DNA from: JAAZCI01 sp046462535
GTDB taxonomy: Bacteria > Pseudomonadota > Gammaproteobacteria > Cardiobacteriales > Wohlfahrtiimonadaceae
NCBI GenBank assembly: GCA_046462535.1
Contig: JBKGVF010000020.1
Location: 1-64,000, forward strand
Reading direction: 5' to 3'
DNA length: 64,000 nt
A program made the translations under genes and the position numbers. Of this stretch, positions 8,397-16,460 are shown piece after piece. Numbering within the stretch: the stretch's first letter is position 1; each line of letters begins with the position of its first letter. The notes beneath the pieces were generated by a model. That model worked only from the letters and a program-made list of their open reading frames with translations. It did no database searches and was not told where the DNA came from.

Positions 8397-8633
8397 CTAC
8401 TCAATAACAGCGATCACCTGTCCTGCCTCTAAAAGTTCCTCATTCTCAGCGCGGAACTCTTTAAGTACCCCCGCCTTTTCTGCTTTAACTTCGAAGAAGT
8501 TCTTCATTACTTCAACTAAACCAATAATTTGCCCTTCAGTGACGGTATCACCCTCATTCACATAAACATCATCATCAGGTGATGGGCGGCGATAAAATAC
8601 TCCAGGGATTGGGGATAATACTTCGTTACTCAT
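8397..8633 (-). CDS. Small biotin carboxyl carrier protein of the pxp cluster
   Basis: A 78-residue stand-alone biotinyl domain. The ATG at 8633 follows a very strong AGGAGGAAT site; an in-frame ATG further upstream is less likely. The hairpin around the acceptor lysine reads GLVEVMKNFFEV, with Lys44 the predicted biotinylation site. The usual motif is A-M-K-M; here Ala is Val and the residue after Lys is Asn. The protein lacks the Ala/Pro-rich linker and thumb of acetyl-CoA carboxylase AccB. It is encoded just before its presumed biotin carboxylase (68 bases apart) and is probably its dedicated substrate. Confidence 0.88.
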   Translation of the reverse strand: MSNEVLSPIPGVFYRRPSPDDDVYVNEGDTVTEGQIIGLVEVMKNFFEVKAEKAGVLKEFRAENEELLEAGQVIAVIE

Positions 8634-8736
8634 AATGATTCCTCCTAACAATTACATCATTATTATTGTCATCAATATCGATAGGTGTGAACGCTACCTA
8701 CCGAGATAATTTTGGGTCATTAACCCTTTTAAATAA

Positions 8737-8765
8737 GGCTTACCTAATTCTGACCTAGGTAAGCC
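8737..8765 (-). terminator. Hairpin splitting the pxp cluster (possible attenuator)
   Basis: A perfect 10-bp stem (GGCTTACCTA / TAGGTAAGCC) with a 9-base loop lies 16 bases after the pxpC stop, in the 147-base gap before the BCCP gene. On the minus strand it is followed by TTATTT, a weak U tract. It may end part of the transcripts or protect the pxpBC message. Confidence 0.6.
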
Positions 8766-8780
8766 AAAATCATTAACCTA

Positions 8781-9755
8781 TTACTGTTTCAATGCGGCAG
8801 TAACTGCTGCTAAACGCTCATTGATCTCACTTCGAGCCGCCATCGCCTCATCAATTGACGTATTTATAAAACGAACAGTGTCACCCGTTTTTACCTGTGC
8901 TAACTTAATGAGATCACTACTAATAATCGTTCCAATCGTGACGTAACCACCACCTGTAACCGCATCGTTCATTAGCGCAATTGGCTCTTTACCTGCAGGT
9001 AACTGAATTGAACCTATTGGATACCCTAAGTCAACAACGTTAGCCGGATCACTTCCTGCACCAAAAGGGGGCTCCCGGTCTACAAACTCAAGGCGCTCAC
9101 CACCAAAACGGTATCCGATACGATTAATTTCTGGCGTTACCTGCCAATCGATTTCAAAAAATCGCTGGCGACTCTCCTCAGTTAAGCGGTAATTACATAA
9201 ACCGATTACAAAACGAATCTCATGATGCTTAGCAAACTCTAGGTGATACTCCTCGGGAACCGCGCTTCCAATCGGCATCTCTTGCTCATGATCTGTTCCA
9301 ATCTTTAACTCATCACCAGCCTGCAATGCACGCCCTTCATATCCACCAAAACCACATAATGTATAGGTGGAGCGTGATCCCATAACTAATGGAACATCAA
9401 TACCCCCTGCGATTGCTAAATAAGCTCTTGAGCCCCCCTTAAGAAAACTAAAGCTTAAGATATCACCCGCTTTAACAGCAAGCGTTTGCCACATGGGTAC
9501 CTCTTCACCATTAATCGATGGGGGAATAATTGCCCCTGTTACCGCAATCACTGCATCTTGAGTAAACTCAAGTTTTGGTCCCATGTAGGTGATCTCAAGT
9601 GTTGCAGCATTGGGTTTATTACCCACTAGTAAATTAGCAATACGGTGAGAGTATTTATCCATCGCTCCTGAAGGTGGCATCCCTACCTCGTAATAGCCAA
9701 CGCGCCCCTCATCCTGTACTGTTGTCTGTAATCCTGGTTCTAATACCTTAATCAT
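8781..9755 (-). CDS. pxpC: 5-oxoprolinase subunit C (KipA / biotin-dependent carboxyltransferase family)
   Basis: Homologue of allophanate hydrolase subunit 2 and of B. subtilis KipA; with PxpB it forms the catalytic heteromer of ATP-dependent 5-oxoprolinase. Recognisable stretches are LEPGLQTTVQDEGRVGYYEVGMPPSGAMD split around residues 5-34, the conserved AYLAIAGGIDVPLVMGSRST, GPPFGAGSDPANVVD-like EPPFGAGSDPANVVDLGYP and GGYVTIGTIISSD. Length 324 is normal. An AAGGAGG site lies inside the end of pxpB, and the two genes overlap by 8 bases, which suggests translational coupling. Confidence 0.95.
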   Translation of the reverse strand: MIKVLEPGLQTTVQDEGRVGYYEVGMPPSGAMDKYSHRIANLLVGNKPNAATLEITYMGPKLEFTQDAVIAVTGAIIPPSINGEEVPMWQTLAVKAGDILSFSFLKGGSRAYLAIAGGIDVPLVMGSRSTYTLCGFGGYEGRALQAGDELKIGTDHEQEMPIGSAVPEEYHLEFAKHHEIRFVIGLCNYRLTEESRQRFFEIDWQVTPEINRIGYRFGGERLEFVDREPPFGAGSDPANVVDLGYPIGSIQLPAGKEPIALMNDAVTGGGYVTIGTIISSDLIKLAQVKTGDTVRFINTSIDEAMAARSEINERLAAVTAALKQ

Positions 9756-10620
9756 TATATAGCCTCCTTAATACCTCTTGAGAAAACGCTTCAGGATCAT
9801 TAATAACATCCATCGGCGTGTAAGAGATCTCCTTGGTGCGATAACGGAATGTTTTATCAGCAACCTCCTGACGAATTTGATCGAACTCTTCACGATCAAC
9901 TGCACGGTAGCGGAAGATATCCCCCTGTTGAACAAAAGTAGGGCTCTCTTTAAAGTCAGGTAGATCTTGTTCAGGATTAAGGATCGGAGCCGCAGCCATT
10001 CCAAATATTTGGTATCCTCCCGCTCCTTGAACAGGATAGATCACAGCAAAACAGCCTCCAAAGCCAAATGAGAGTTCAGGCGTAAATGTACGGGGTAGCA
10101 CATATTTAGGCGCTTGAATCTGTTGCTCTCTAGGGACCATCTGGTAGCACCAGGGTAATCCAGGAACAAAACCAATCATTGAGACTAAATAAGGATAGTC
10201 GGTGATCGCTTTAATTAGATCATCTGTACTTTCAAACCCATTAATTCGAGCTACATACTCTATATCGGTCGACTCAGGGTCTTGATGACGCTCTCTAAAA
10301 CGCATCTGTGCTTCCATTGTCCATGGATCCTCAAAGAGAATGGGAACATCAATCATGCGAGACTTGATCTGAACATCCTCGATAGAGACCTCACCCTCAA
10401 TTCTTTTTAACTCTTTAATAAGATCATCGGGATGAATAATATCGGGATTAAAGCGAATCATATAAGATGCATTTGAGGGACAAATATCTAAAACACCATC
10501 GATATTCTCCTCTTTAAGTTGCCGGGTTATTGCCAGCCCTTGGAAGTTTACCTCTAGCCCCATATCGGATGCGAGCTCAACGAAGATAAACTCATCTCCA
10601 CCATAATCATAACGAATCAT
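9748..10620 (-). CDS. pxpB: 5-oxoprolinase subunit B (KipI / allophanate hydrolase subunit 1 family)
   Basis: Partner of PxpC in 5-oxoprolinase. The signature of the family is visible near the C-terminal half: VSMIGFVPGLPWCYQM, then PRTFTPELSFGFGGCFAVIYPVQGAGGYQIFG, with the usual glycine and proline pattern. At 290 residues it is longer than the common 220-240-residue forms, with extra sequence at the N terminus and a tail that ends in EVLRRLYND. A strong AGGAGGAAG site precedes the ATG. It is the first gene of the cluster, so the promoter and regulatory sites should lie in 10621-11090. Confidence 0.93.
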   Translation of the reverse strand: MIRYDYGGDEFIFVELASDMGLEVNFQGLAITRQLKEENIDGVLDICPSNASYMIRFNPDIIHPDDLIKELKRIEGEVSIEDVQIKSRMIDVPILFEDPWTMEAQMRFRERHQDPESTDIEYVARINGFESTDDLIKAITDYPYLVSMIGFVPGLPWCYQMVPREQQIQAPKYVLPRTFTPELSFGFGGCFAVIYPVQGAGGYQIFGMAAAPILNPEQDLPDFKESPTFVQQGDIFRYRAVDREEFDQIRQEVADKTFRYRTKEISYTPMDVINDPEAFSQEVLRRLYND

Positions 10621-10716
10621 GGTTCTTCCTCCTGATTTTAAATCTTTATTATTTTTAATTTAATTAATTGAAGTGGTCGATAAATGATTCAGACTTCAGT
10701 TACTAGTACTACCCTA

Positions 10717-10728
10717 CCCCTATAGGGG
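10717..10728. promoter_or_regulatory. 12-bp perfect palindrome upstream of pxpB
   Basis: CCCCTATAGGGG lies about 100 bases upstream of the pxpB start. As DNA it is a symmetric site; as RNA it could form a 4-bp stem in the leader. It stands out in an AT-rich stretch. Function is unknown. Confidence 0.4.
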
Positions 10729-10888
10729 AGTAAAGGCTAAATTTTGCACAACTTTCTGCGAATAAAGCCCTCTTCTTGCTCAAAAAATATTTGTTATATA
10801 GATTCCGTATCTATTTTTAAAATAAGCTAATCATCTGTTTTAAATACGGTTTCTTGCCGAATGATTCATAAATATAAGTTTTTTCTCT

Positions 10889-10905
10889 TTGCATGTTACA
10901 TGCAA
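10889..10905. promoter_or_regulatory. 17-bp palindrome, candidate operator of the pxp cluster
   Basis: TTGCATGT-T-ACATGCAA has perfect 8-bp arms around one central base, about 270 bases upstream of pxpB. Sites of this size and symmetry are typical for dimeric helix-turn-helix regulators such as the GntR family. No regulator gene is adjacent, so the factor would be encoded elsewhere. Confidence 0.5.
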
Positions 10906-10944
10906 GATTAGGGTATGCTTTTAAAGGCTTTTCGCCCCTCAAAT

Positions 10945-10961
10945 TGATCATTATTTGATCA
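10945..10961. promoter_or_regulatory. Pair of TGATCA palindromes upstream of pxpB
   Basis: Two TGATCA hexamers separated by TTATT form a 17-base inverted repeat, inside a longer imperfect inverted repeat flanked by CCC and GGG. It lies 40 bases from the 17-bp palindrome. Possible second regulator site; no function shown. Confidence 0.35.
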
Positions 10962-11091
10962 CTAAAAGGGTGGTGTTTTCTATTTTTCTTAATTTTTTTT
11001 TAATTAATTTTCAGATTATTTTTAATAGGTCGTTTAAAGTTTTCTATAAGATTATCTCTTAATCTCACGTTTCTATTAATAAGATAAGGAT

Positions 11092-11126
11092 AAAAAAAGA
11101 CCCATATCGCTTAAGTAATATGGGTC
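11092..11126 (-). terminator. Rho-independent terminator of ilvD
   Basis: On the minus strand a perfect 9-bp stem (GACCCATAT / ATATGGGTC, 10-base loop) is followed by seven T residues. It lies about 65 bases past the ilvD stop and isolates ilvD from the pxp cluster. Confidence 0.9.
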
Positions 11127-11192
11127 TCTCTCTTAAATCAGAGGAGCGATCACTACTCTTATTTCGCTCAACTCTATTCGTTGGTTTTTTAA

Positions 11193-13049
11193 TTAGTCAG
11201 TCAGTTTATCTAGACGGGAGACATCTCGAACAGCACCAAAAGCTGCAGAGGTTGCTAATGCTCCATAGACACGTAAAGCATCACTGACATTCCGCTCACG
11301 AGTCTTTGCCGGCTTAAAGCCCCGCTCTCTTTGTGCCGCTAAACGCTGCTCAATCTCCTCATCAGGAAGATTCAGGGTAATAGTTCGATTCGGGATATCA
11401 ATAATGATCTCATCACCATCCTCTACAATGGCAATGATCCCCCCTTCAGCTGCTTCTGGTGATACATGCCCAATCGAAAGCCCAGAAGTTCCCCCCGAAA
11501 AGCGACCATCAGTTAAAAGAGCCGTTGCAGCATCAATCTTTTTACTCTTTAAGTAGGAGGTTGGATAGAGCATCTCTTGCATCCCTGGCCCCCCCTTTGG
11601 TCCCTCATAGCGGATAATGACCACTTCACCCTCTTGAACCTCATCACTTAAAATGCCCCGTACAGAATCATCTTGACTCTCATAAACACGCGCCTTGCCC
11701 ACAAAGCGCAAAATGGACTCATCTACACCTGCTGTCTTTACGATACAGCCATCCTTGGCTAAATTCCCATACAGAACTGCAATTCCACCATCTTGGCTAA
11801 AGGCATGCTCAACACTGCGGATACAACCATTCTCCCGATCGGTATCTAGTTGATCAAAATAGCGATCTTGACTAAAAGCCTCCGTTGTACGTACACCACC
11901 TGGTGCTGCCTTGTAAAAATCATGATGCTTCTCAGAGCGCATAATATCCCACTCATCGAGCGCCTCTTTTAAGGTTGCGCTATGGACTGTAGGTAGATCG
12001 GTGTGAAGCAATCCTGCTCGATCAAGCTCACCTAATAGAGCAAAGATCCCCCCCGCACGATGCACATCTTCCATATGATATTTATCTGTTGATGGAGAGA
12101 CTTTTGAGAGATGAGGAACTTTTCGTGACAGTCGATCAATATCCTGCATGGTAAAATCTACCTTCCCCTCTTGTGCTGCCGCTAATAAGTGAAGAACGGT
12201 ATTGGTCGATCCACCCATAGCAATATCGAGCATCATTGCATTTTCAAATGCTTTAAAATTAGCAATATTACGGGGAAGTACTGACTCATTCCCCTCAACG
12301 TAATACTCTTTCGTAATACGAACAATAGTGCGTGCCGCCTCTAAAAAGAGCTCTTTACGTTTCGCGTGGGTAGCAAGAAGCGAACCATTACCCGGCAGCG
12401 CTAAACCTAGCGCCTCAGTTAAGCAGTTCATTGAGTTTGCTGTAAACATTCCTGAGCAGGAACCACATGTAGGACATGCAGAGGACTCAATAGCAGAGAC
12501 CTGCTCATCAGAAGCATCCTCGGAAGCGGCCATCACCATGGCATCGACAAGGTCGAGTTTCATCTCCTCCCCCTCCCAGCTCACCTTTCCTGCCTCCATC
12601 GGTCCGCCCGAAATAAAGATGGTAGGGATATTTAGGCGCAATGATGCCATTAACATACCCGGGGTGATTTTATCACAATTAGAGATACAGATAAGGGCAT
12701 CAGCACAATGGGCATTCGCCATATATTCAACTGAGTCAGCAATAAGATCACGACTCGGAAGAGAGTAGAGCATTCCATCGTGACCCATAGCGATCCCATC
12801 ATCAACAGCAATAGTATTAAACTCTTTTGCTACCCCACCTGCGGCTTCAATCTCACGAGCTACCATCTGACCTAAATCTTTAAGATGGACATGTCCTGGA
12901 ACGAATTGAGTAAAGGAGTTAACCACCGCAATAATTGGCTTTTTAAAATCCTCATCACTCATTCCTGTTGCACGCCACAATGCTCGTGCACCTGCCATAT
13001 TTCGTCCCTGTGTGGAGGTGTGTGACCGGTACTTTGGATATTTCCTCAT
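11193..13049 (-). CDS. ilvD: Dihydroxy-acid dehydratase
   Basis: Dehydrates 2,3-dihydroxy-isovalerate and -methylvalerate in valine and isoleucine synthesis. The iron-sulfur cysteines are in CISNCDKITPGM and CPTCGSCSGMFTANSM, and the C-terminal LLTDGRFSGGTSG region is present. At 618 residues it matches the Enterobacterial protein closely in length. It is a single-gene unit with its own terminator; no other ilv gene is near, so the pathway genes are dispersed. The leuCD pair lies at 30695. Confidence 0.97.
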   Translation of the reverse strand: MRKYPKYRSHTSTQGRNMAGARALWRATGMSDEDFKKPIIAVVNSFTQFVPGHVHLKDLGQMVAREIEAAGGVAKEFNTIAVDDGIAMGHDGMLYSLPSRDLIADSVEYMANAHCADALICISNCDKITPGMLMASLRLNIPTIFISGGPMEAGKVSWEGEEMKLDLVDAMVMAASEDASDEQVSAIESSACPTCGSCSGMFTANSMNCLTEALGLALPGNGSLLATHAKRKELFLEAARTIVRITKEYYVEGNESVLPRNIANFKAFENAMMLDIAMGGSTNTVLHLLAAAQEGKVDFTMQDIDRLSRKVPHLSKVSPSTDKYHMEDVHRAGGIFALLGELDRAGLLHTDLPTVHSATLKEALDEWDIMRSEKHHDFYKAAPGGVRTTEAFSQDRYFDQLDTDRENGCIRSVEHAFSQDGGIAVLYGNLAKDGCIVKTAGVDESILRFVGKARVYESQDDSVRGILSDEVQEGEVVIIRYEGPKGGPGMQEMLYPTSYLKSKKIDAATALLTDGRFSGGTSGLSIGHVSPEAAEGGIIAIVEDGDEIIIDIPNRTITLNLPDEEIEQRLAAQRERGFKPAKTRERNVSDALRVYGALATSAAFGAVRDVSRLDKLTD

Positions 13050-13400
13050 CCTCTATTCCTCTCTTCTGAAGTAAAAGTAATTAATAAAGTGGGCCCTCTC
13101 CACTACTTATTGAATAGAGTAGAAGATAAGCGCCCCCTATTTGTATGATTTATAAAAATATTAAGATAGCACCTTTCGCTTTCGGTTGTAAGCATCACCC
13201 ACATAACAGATTAGGCGATACGCCCCTACAGTTTAATGCTTCTTTACTTCTTTAAAGAGAGGTTTGAATAAAAAAAGAAATCTGTAACATATTCAGGTAC
13301 CATAAAAAATTTAAATAGCGCTCTTTAAAGTATATTTATGGTTTAATAGGCGTTAAAACGATAATTCTATCGAATCTTTCAGATGTTTATGGAGATAATC
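13050..13400. other. Divergent intergenic region between ilvD and the tail-anchored protein gene
   Basis: A 351-base AT-rich region that should hold promoters in both directions. On the plus strand TGGTTTAAT at 13339-13347 resembles an extended -10 element, but no -35 is visible at the right distance. On the minus side I see no ilv leader peptide or attenuator. Confidence 0.4.
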
Positions 13401-13949
13401 ATGGCTCAGTGGCGTATTATTTTTAATGGAGATGTTGTCAACCCAGCTACAATTGAGAAAGTTAAAGAGCGCTTTGCTCATATTACAAAACTACCAGTAG
13501 AACGTGTAGAGCACCTCTTTTCAGGCAAACCGGTAATTCTTAAAAAGAGTGATCAAAAAGCTGAAATTGATAAATATGCCGAACTCTTTGAAAAGATAGG
13601 TCTTATTATCACCATCAAAGCACCCGAGTTTGCTATTGATCAACTCTCATTGGCAACCGATGACGATACCCCACTTAGCGGAAATACGACAACGGCGCAA
13701 ACTTCACCCTCTCTCCAGAATGATAAGATTGAACTCATTCAAGAGGAACCCAAAAAAGATCCTGTTGCCCCTCCACCTAAAGAGAAGAGACAGAGTAAGC
13801 GTCGTAAAATGACAGAAGAGCGTATCGAAGCGATTGTCGATCAAGGCTATGCTCATGAGATGGTTCCTTATAAAAAGCGCAATCCTGTCATTATCTATGG
13901 TGGTATTTTTATCATTATCGCTCTGCTCGCTTATCTCTATTTAGATTAG
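13401..13949 (+). CDS. Unknown protein with an N-terminal WRIIFNGDVV-type domain and a C-terminal membrane anchor
   Basis: The ATG at 13401 has a GGAG site; an upstream in-frame ATG at 13383 adds six residues and is less likely. Residues 1-75 form a small domain (WRIIFNGDVV, then FSGKPVILKK, then YAELFEKIGL) that resembles the N-terminal domain seen before DUF805- or DUF4339-like membrane parts in other gammaproteobacteria. The middle (80-140) is low-complexity, rich in Lys, Pro and Glu. One hydrophobic helix near the C terminus (VIIYGGIFIIIALLAYLYL) suggests tail anchoring, with the body in the cytoplasm. Function not known. Confidence 0.65.
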   Translation: MAQWRIIFNGDVVNPATIEKVKERFAHITKLPVERVEHLFSGKPVILKKSDQKAEIDKYAELFEKIGLIITIKAPEFAIDQLSLATDDDTPLSGNTTTAQTSPSLQNDKIELIQEEPKKDPVAPPPKEKRQSKRRKMTEERIEAIVDQGYAHEMVPYKKRNPVIIYGGIFIIIALLAYLYLD

Positions 13950-13960
13950 ATTAGATTAGA
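13941..13960 (+). repeat. Four tandem TTAGA repeats across a stop codon
   Basis: Four exact copies of TTAGA run from the last codons of the tail-anchored protein through its stop codon (13947-13949). Because the unit is 5 bases, gain or loss of a unit upstream of the stop would change the last residues. Confidence 0.8.
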
Positions 13961-13965
13961 TCGCT

Positions 13966-13988
13966 AAGGGGGAAGCCCCCCCTCTCTT
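13966..13988 (+). terminator. GC-rich hairpin terminator after the tail-anchored protein gene
   Basis: GGGGG and CCCCC pair around an AAG loop and are followed by a C/T-rich stretch ending in TTT. It is positioned just after the stop codon and 130 bases before comEC. Confidence 0.55.
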
Positions 13989-14119
13989 TAGAGCTTGAGC
14001 CGAGAATGTGCCTACTCTTAACGCTGAAGGCTCTAACTGTTTGTACCAGTTTGAATGAGATTTAAAAAGATTAGATCACGCTACTCATCTCTGTTTGATA
14101 TTTATCACTAAAAATATCA

Positions 14120-16360
14120 ATGGTAATTCTTGCATTAACATTACTAACAACTCAGCTTTCCCTAATATTTACCCCCTTCCCCCTATGGTTTACCGCAGGG
14201 GGAATACTGTCGCTTATCTCGCTACTGCTAGTAATAGCAATCAGATGGCAACGCCCAACCTATCTGCTTATTGCACTTGGGGGGATTATTTCACTGCTAA
14301 CAACATTTCCTACGCTGATTCAGTACTCTAAAGCTCTAAATCATCTCCCTTATAATGCTCTATTTGAGGTGAAAATACTCTCCAATAATCTAAACTATCG
14401 GGGAGTTAAAGGGGAGATTCGCGCCATTGTCGGAGCAGAGAAGAGACAGCGATCACCCTTAATCGGAAAACAGATTACCCTCTATGAGATTCCCCATGAG
14501 TGGCGACACTCTTTTCATCTAGGGGCTACCTACCAAATTCCACTACGATTAAAACGGGCTACTCATGCCCCGACCCCCATTGATACTCAACGAGCAGTAC
14601 GGGCATTAGCGAAAAATGAGATTGGCAATGCAACCTATGATAATCGATTAGGTGAGATCCGTTTTGCCGCTCCTCCCAATTATATCGATCGAGTACGCAA
14701 CCGGCTCTACCATACTTTTCATAGCTCTCATCACCCTGCTCGTGCCTATTTTAGCGCCTTAACAATTGGGGTCACTGATCATATCACCCAAAAAGAGTGG
14801 GATATATTAAGAAAGACAGGCACCGTACACCTTATTTCAATCTCAGGTCTACACCTCTCATTAGTAGCCTTTTGGGGCTTTCTCCTCTTAAGGACACTCT
14901 TTGGACTCCTTCAGATCTACTCTATTCCCCCCTTCCGTTTAGCGGCACTCTTTAGTCTCATTATTGCTGTAACTTATGCGCTATTAGCGGGGTTTAGCCT
15001 CCCAACGCAACGAGCCTTATGGATGTTTATAACCGCTATGGTGGCGTTACTCCTCTATCGGCGTATCTTTTCGCTGCAGAGCTTAGCGGTGGCCCTAACA
15101 TTAATTCTGATCATCAATCCACTGGCCTCTCTTACAATTGGCTTCTGGCTCTCTTTTGTGGCTGTCACCCTCTTAATTCTCCTTCGCCCATCCGAACAGA
15201 GGCACTTCCGTTGGCTACTCTATACTCAAGGAGCTGTTAGTCTTATATTGATGCCACTTAGTGCTGCTTTTTTCGGTGAGATCTCTCTTATTAGCCCCAT
15301 CGCAAATCTTATTGCCATCCCATGGACAACCTTCTTTATTCTTCCTCCTCTACTAATCGCTACAGTACTACTCCCCCTCTCTAGTAGAGCTGCTAATGCT
15401 CTCCTCTCCTTTACCGATCATACCTTACAGGTTATGCTCCAAACCCTCACAAAGATTGCCGATCTACCCTTTTCTGCTCTCTCACTGACACCACCCCCAT
15501 TTTGGCTAATGTTAACGATCACCATTTTAGGGCTACTCTACTTCCATCGTCGCAATTGGGTTATCCTCTCCGTGGCACTCCTAATCCTAGCCATAACCCC
15601 CCTAATAAATAGTAAAACTCTATCGACAAGGGCCGATCACCTACTGCTCTTTCCTGTGGGTGAGGGGTTAGCTCTCTATATAGAGAGTGGCCAGCAAACC
15701 TTGCTTTACGATACTGGACCCTACTTCCGTGGTTATAGCGCCGCAAAGCGGATAATTCTGCCTACCTTAGAGAGATATACCCGTCAGCCATTAACCTATC
15801 TTCTTCTTAGCCGACAGAATCAACACCATACAGGAGGTGTTGCCGATATTCGTCGCCGTTACCCCCAAGCCATTGTTGCAGCACCTAAAGAGATCCAATT
15901 TTATATTGATGGCGCTCACCATTGCCATAGCTACAATATTGAAAATAGTCGATTTACCCTAACTCCTCTTCCCTACATTAAGAGTAGCTGCGCCTTTGAA
16001 GTCACCTTTCTAAAAAGTGACAAAATCCTCTGGCTTATTGGTGATATCACCCCTCTAGAGTGGAGTCTATTGGTAAAAAATAGACCCCTTCCACATCTCT
16101 TACTCTTTCCTAACCAAGGAAGAAATCGCCACTTTGATCCGACACTTCTACTACAGAGAGCTAAAGAGCAGCGTCCTATTTTGCTCTTCTCAACACAACA
16201 GATCGCTGAGCGTTATCACCCATTATTAACACAGATCCCATCTGCTAATAGTTATGATGGTTGGGTGAAAATCACCCTACCTGCGAACCCTAAAAAGTCT
16301 ATAAATGTAGAGAGTTACAGAAATCAGGAGCGATATTGGTGGTTCCCACCACTCCATTAG
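14120..16360 (+). CDS. comEC: ComEC/Rec2-type DNA uptake channel with degenerate C-terminal metallo-hydrolase domain
   Basis: ComEC carries single-stranded DNA across the inner membrane during natural transformation. The 746-residue protein has N-terminal membrane helices, an OB-like soluble segment, and the Competence domain with TGTVHLISISGLHLSLVAF followed by many helices (about 220-480). The C-terminal part (about 510-740) is a metallo-beta-lactamase-like fold with LLYDTGPYF and WLIGDITPLEW. However, the usual metal motif SHxDxDHxGG reads SRQNQHHTGG at residues 564-573, so two Asp and the first His are replaced. No clear ribosome site precedes the ATG. Genes for the other uptake parts are not in the window. 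Confidence 0.88.
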   Translation: MVILALTLLTTQLSLIFTPFPLWFTAGGILSLISLLLVIAIRWQRPTYLLIALGGIISLLTTFPTLIQYSKALNHLPYNALFEVKILSNNLNYRGVKGEIRAIVGAEKRQRSPLIGKQITLYEIPHEWRHSFHLGATYQIPLRLKRATHAPTPIDTQRAVRALAKNEIGNATYDNRLGEIRFAAPPNYIDRVRNRLYHTFHSSHHPARAYFSALTIGVTDHITQKEWDILRKTGTVHLISISGLHLSLVAFWGFLLLRTLFGLLQIYSIPPFRLAALFSLIIAVTYALLAGFSLPTQRALWMFITAMVALLLYRRIFSLQSLAVALTLILIINPLASLTIGFWLSFVAVTLLILLRPSEQRHFRWLLYTQGAVSLILMPLSAAFFGEISLISPIANLIAIPWTTFFILPPLLIATVLLPLSSRAANALLSFTDHTLQVMLQTLTKIADLPFSALSLTPPPFWLMLTITILGLLYFHRRNWVILSVALLILAITPLINSKTLSTRADHLLLFPVGEGLALYIESGQQTLLYDTGPYFRGYSAAKRIILPTLERYTRQPLTYLLLSRQNQHHTGGVADIRRRYPQAIVAAPKEIQFYIDGAHHCHSYNIENSRFTLTPLPYIKSSCAFEVTFLKSDKILWLIGDITPLEWSLLVKNRPLPHLLLFPNQGRNRHFDPTLLLQRAKEQRPILLFSTQQIAERYHPLLTQIPSANSYDGWVKITLPANPKKSINVESYRNQERYWWFPPLH

Positions 16361-16372
16361 CCTCCTGACTAC

Positions 16373-16395
16373 GGGAGGGAATCTCCCCTCTCTTT
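16373..16395 (+). terminator. Weak hairpin after comEC
   Basis: GGGAG pairs with CTCCC around a GGAAT loop, followed by CTCTCTTT. The stem is short and the T run interrupted, so termination would be partial. Confidence 0.3.
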
Positions 16396-16460
16396 AAATA
16401 AATTATGGTAAGATGCCCTTTTTTATAAGCAGCAATTTGATAATAATAAGAAGAAGAGCA

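Larger units (their letters stand above)
10621..11091. other. Long AT-rich intergenic region upstream of the pxp cluster
   Basis: About 470 bases without a gene between pxpB and the ilvD terminator. It carries three palindromic elements listed separately, a T9 run near 10993-11001 and much A/T-rich sequence. No open frame of interest was seen on either strand. No convincing sigma-70 hexamer pair was found for the minus strand, so promoter position is unresolved. The length and density of palindromes suggest that the cluster is regulated. Confidence 0.6.

Noticed and set aside
12328..12768. 146-codon plus-strand frame inside ilvD
   Set aside because: It is antisense to strongly conserved ilvD codons, has no ribosome site and has no recognisable protein features; it is a shadow of ilvD codon bias.
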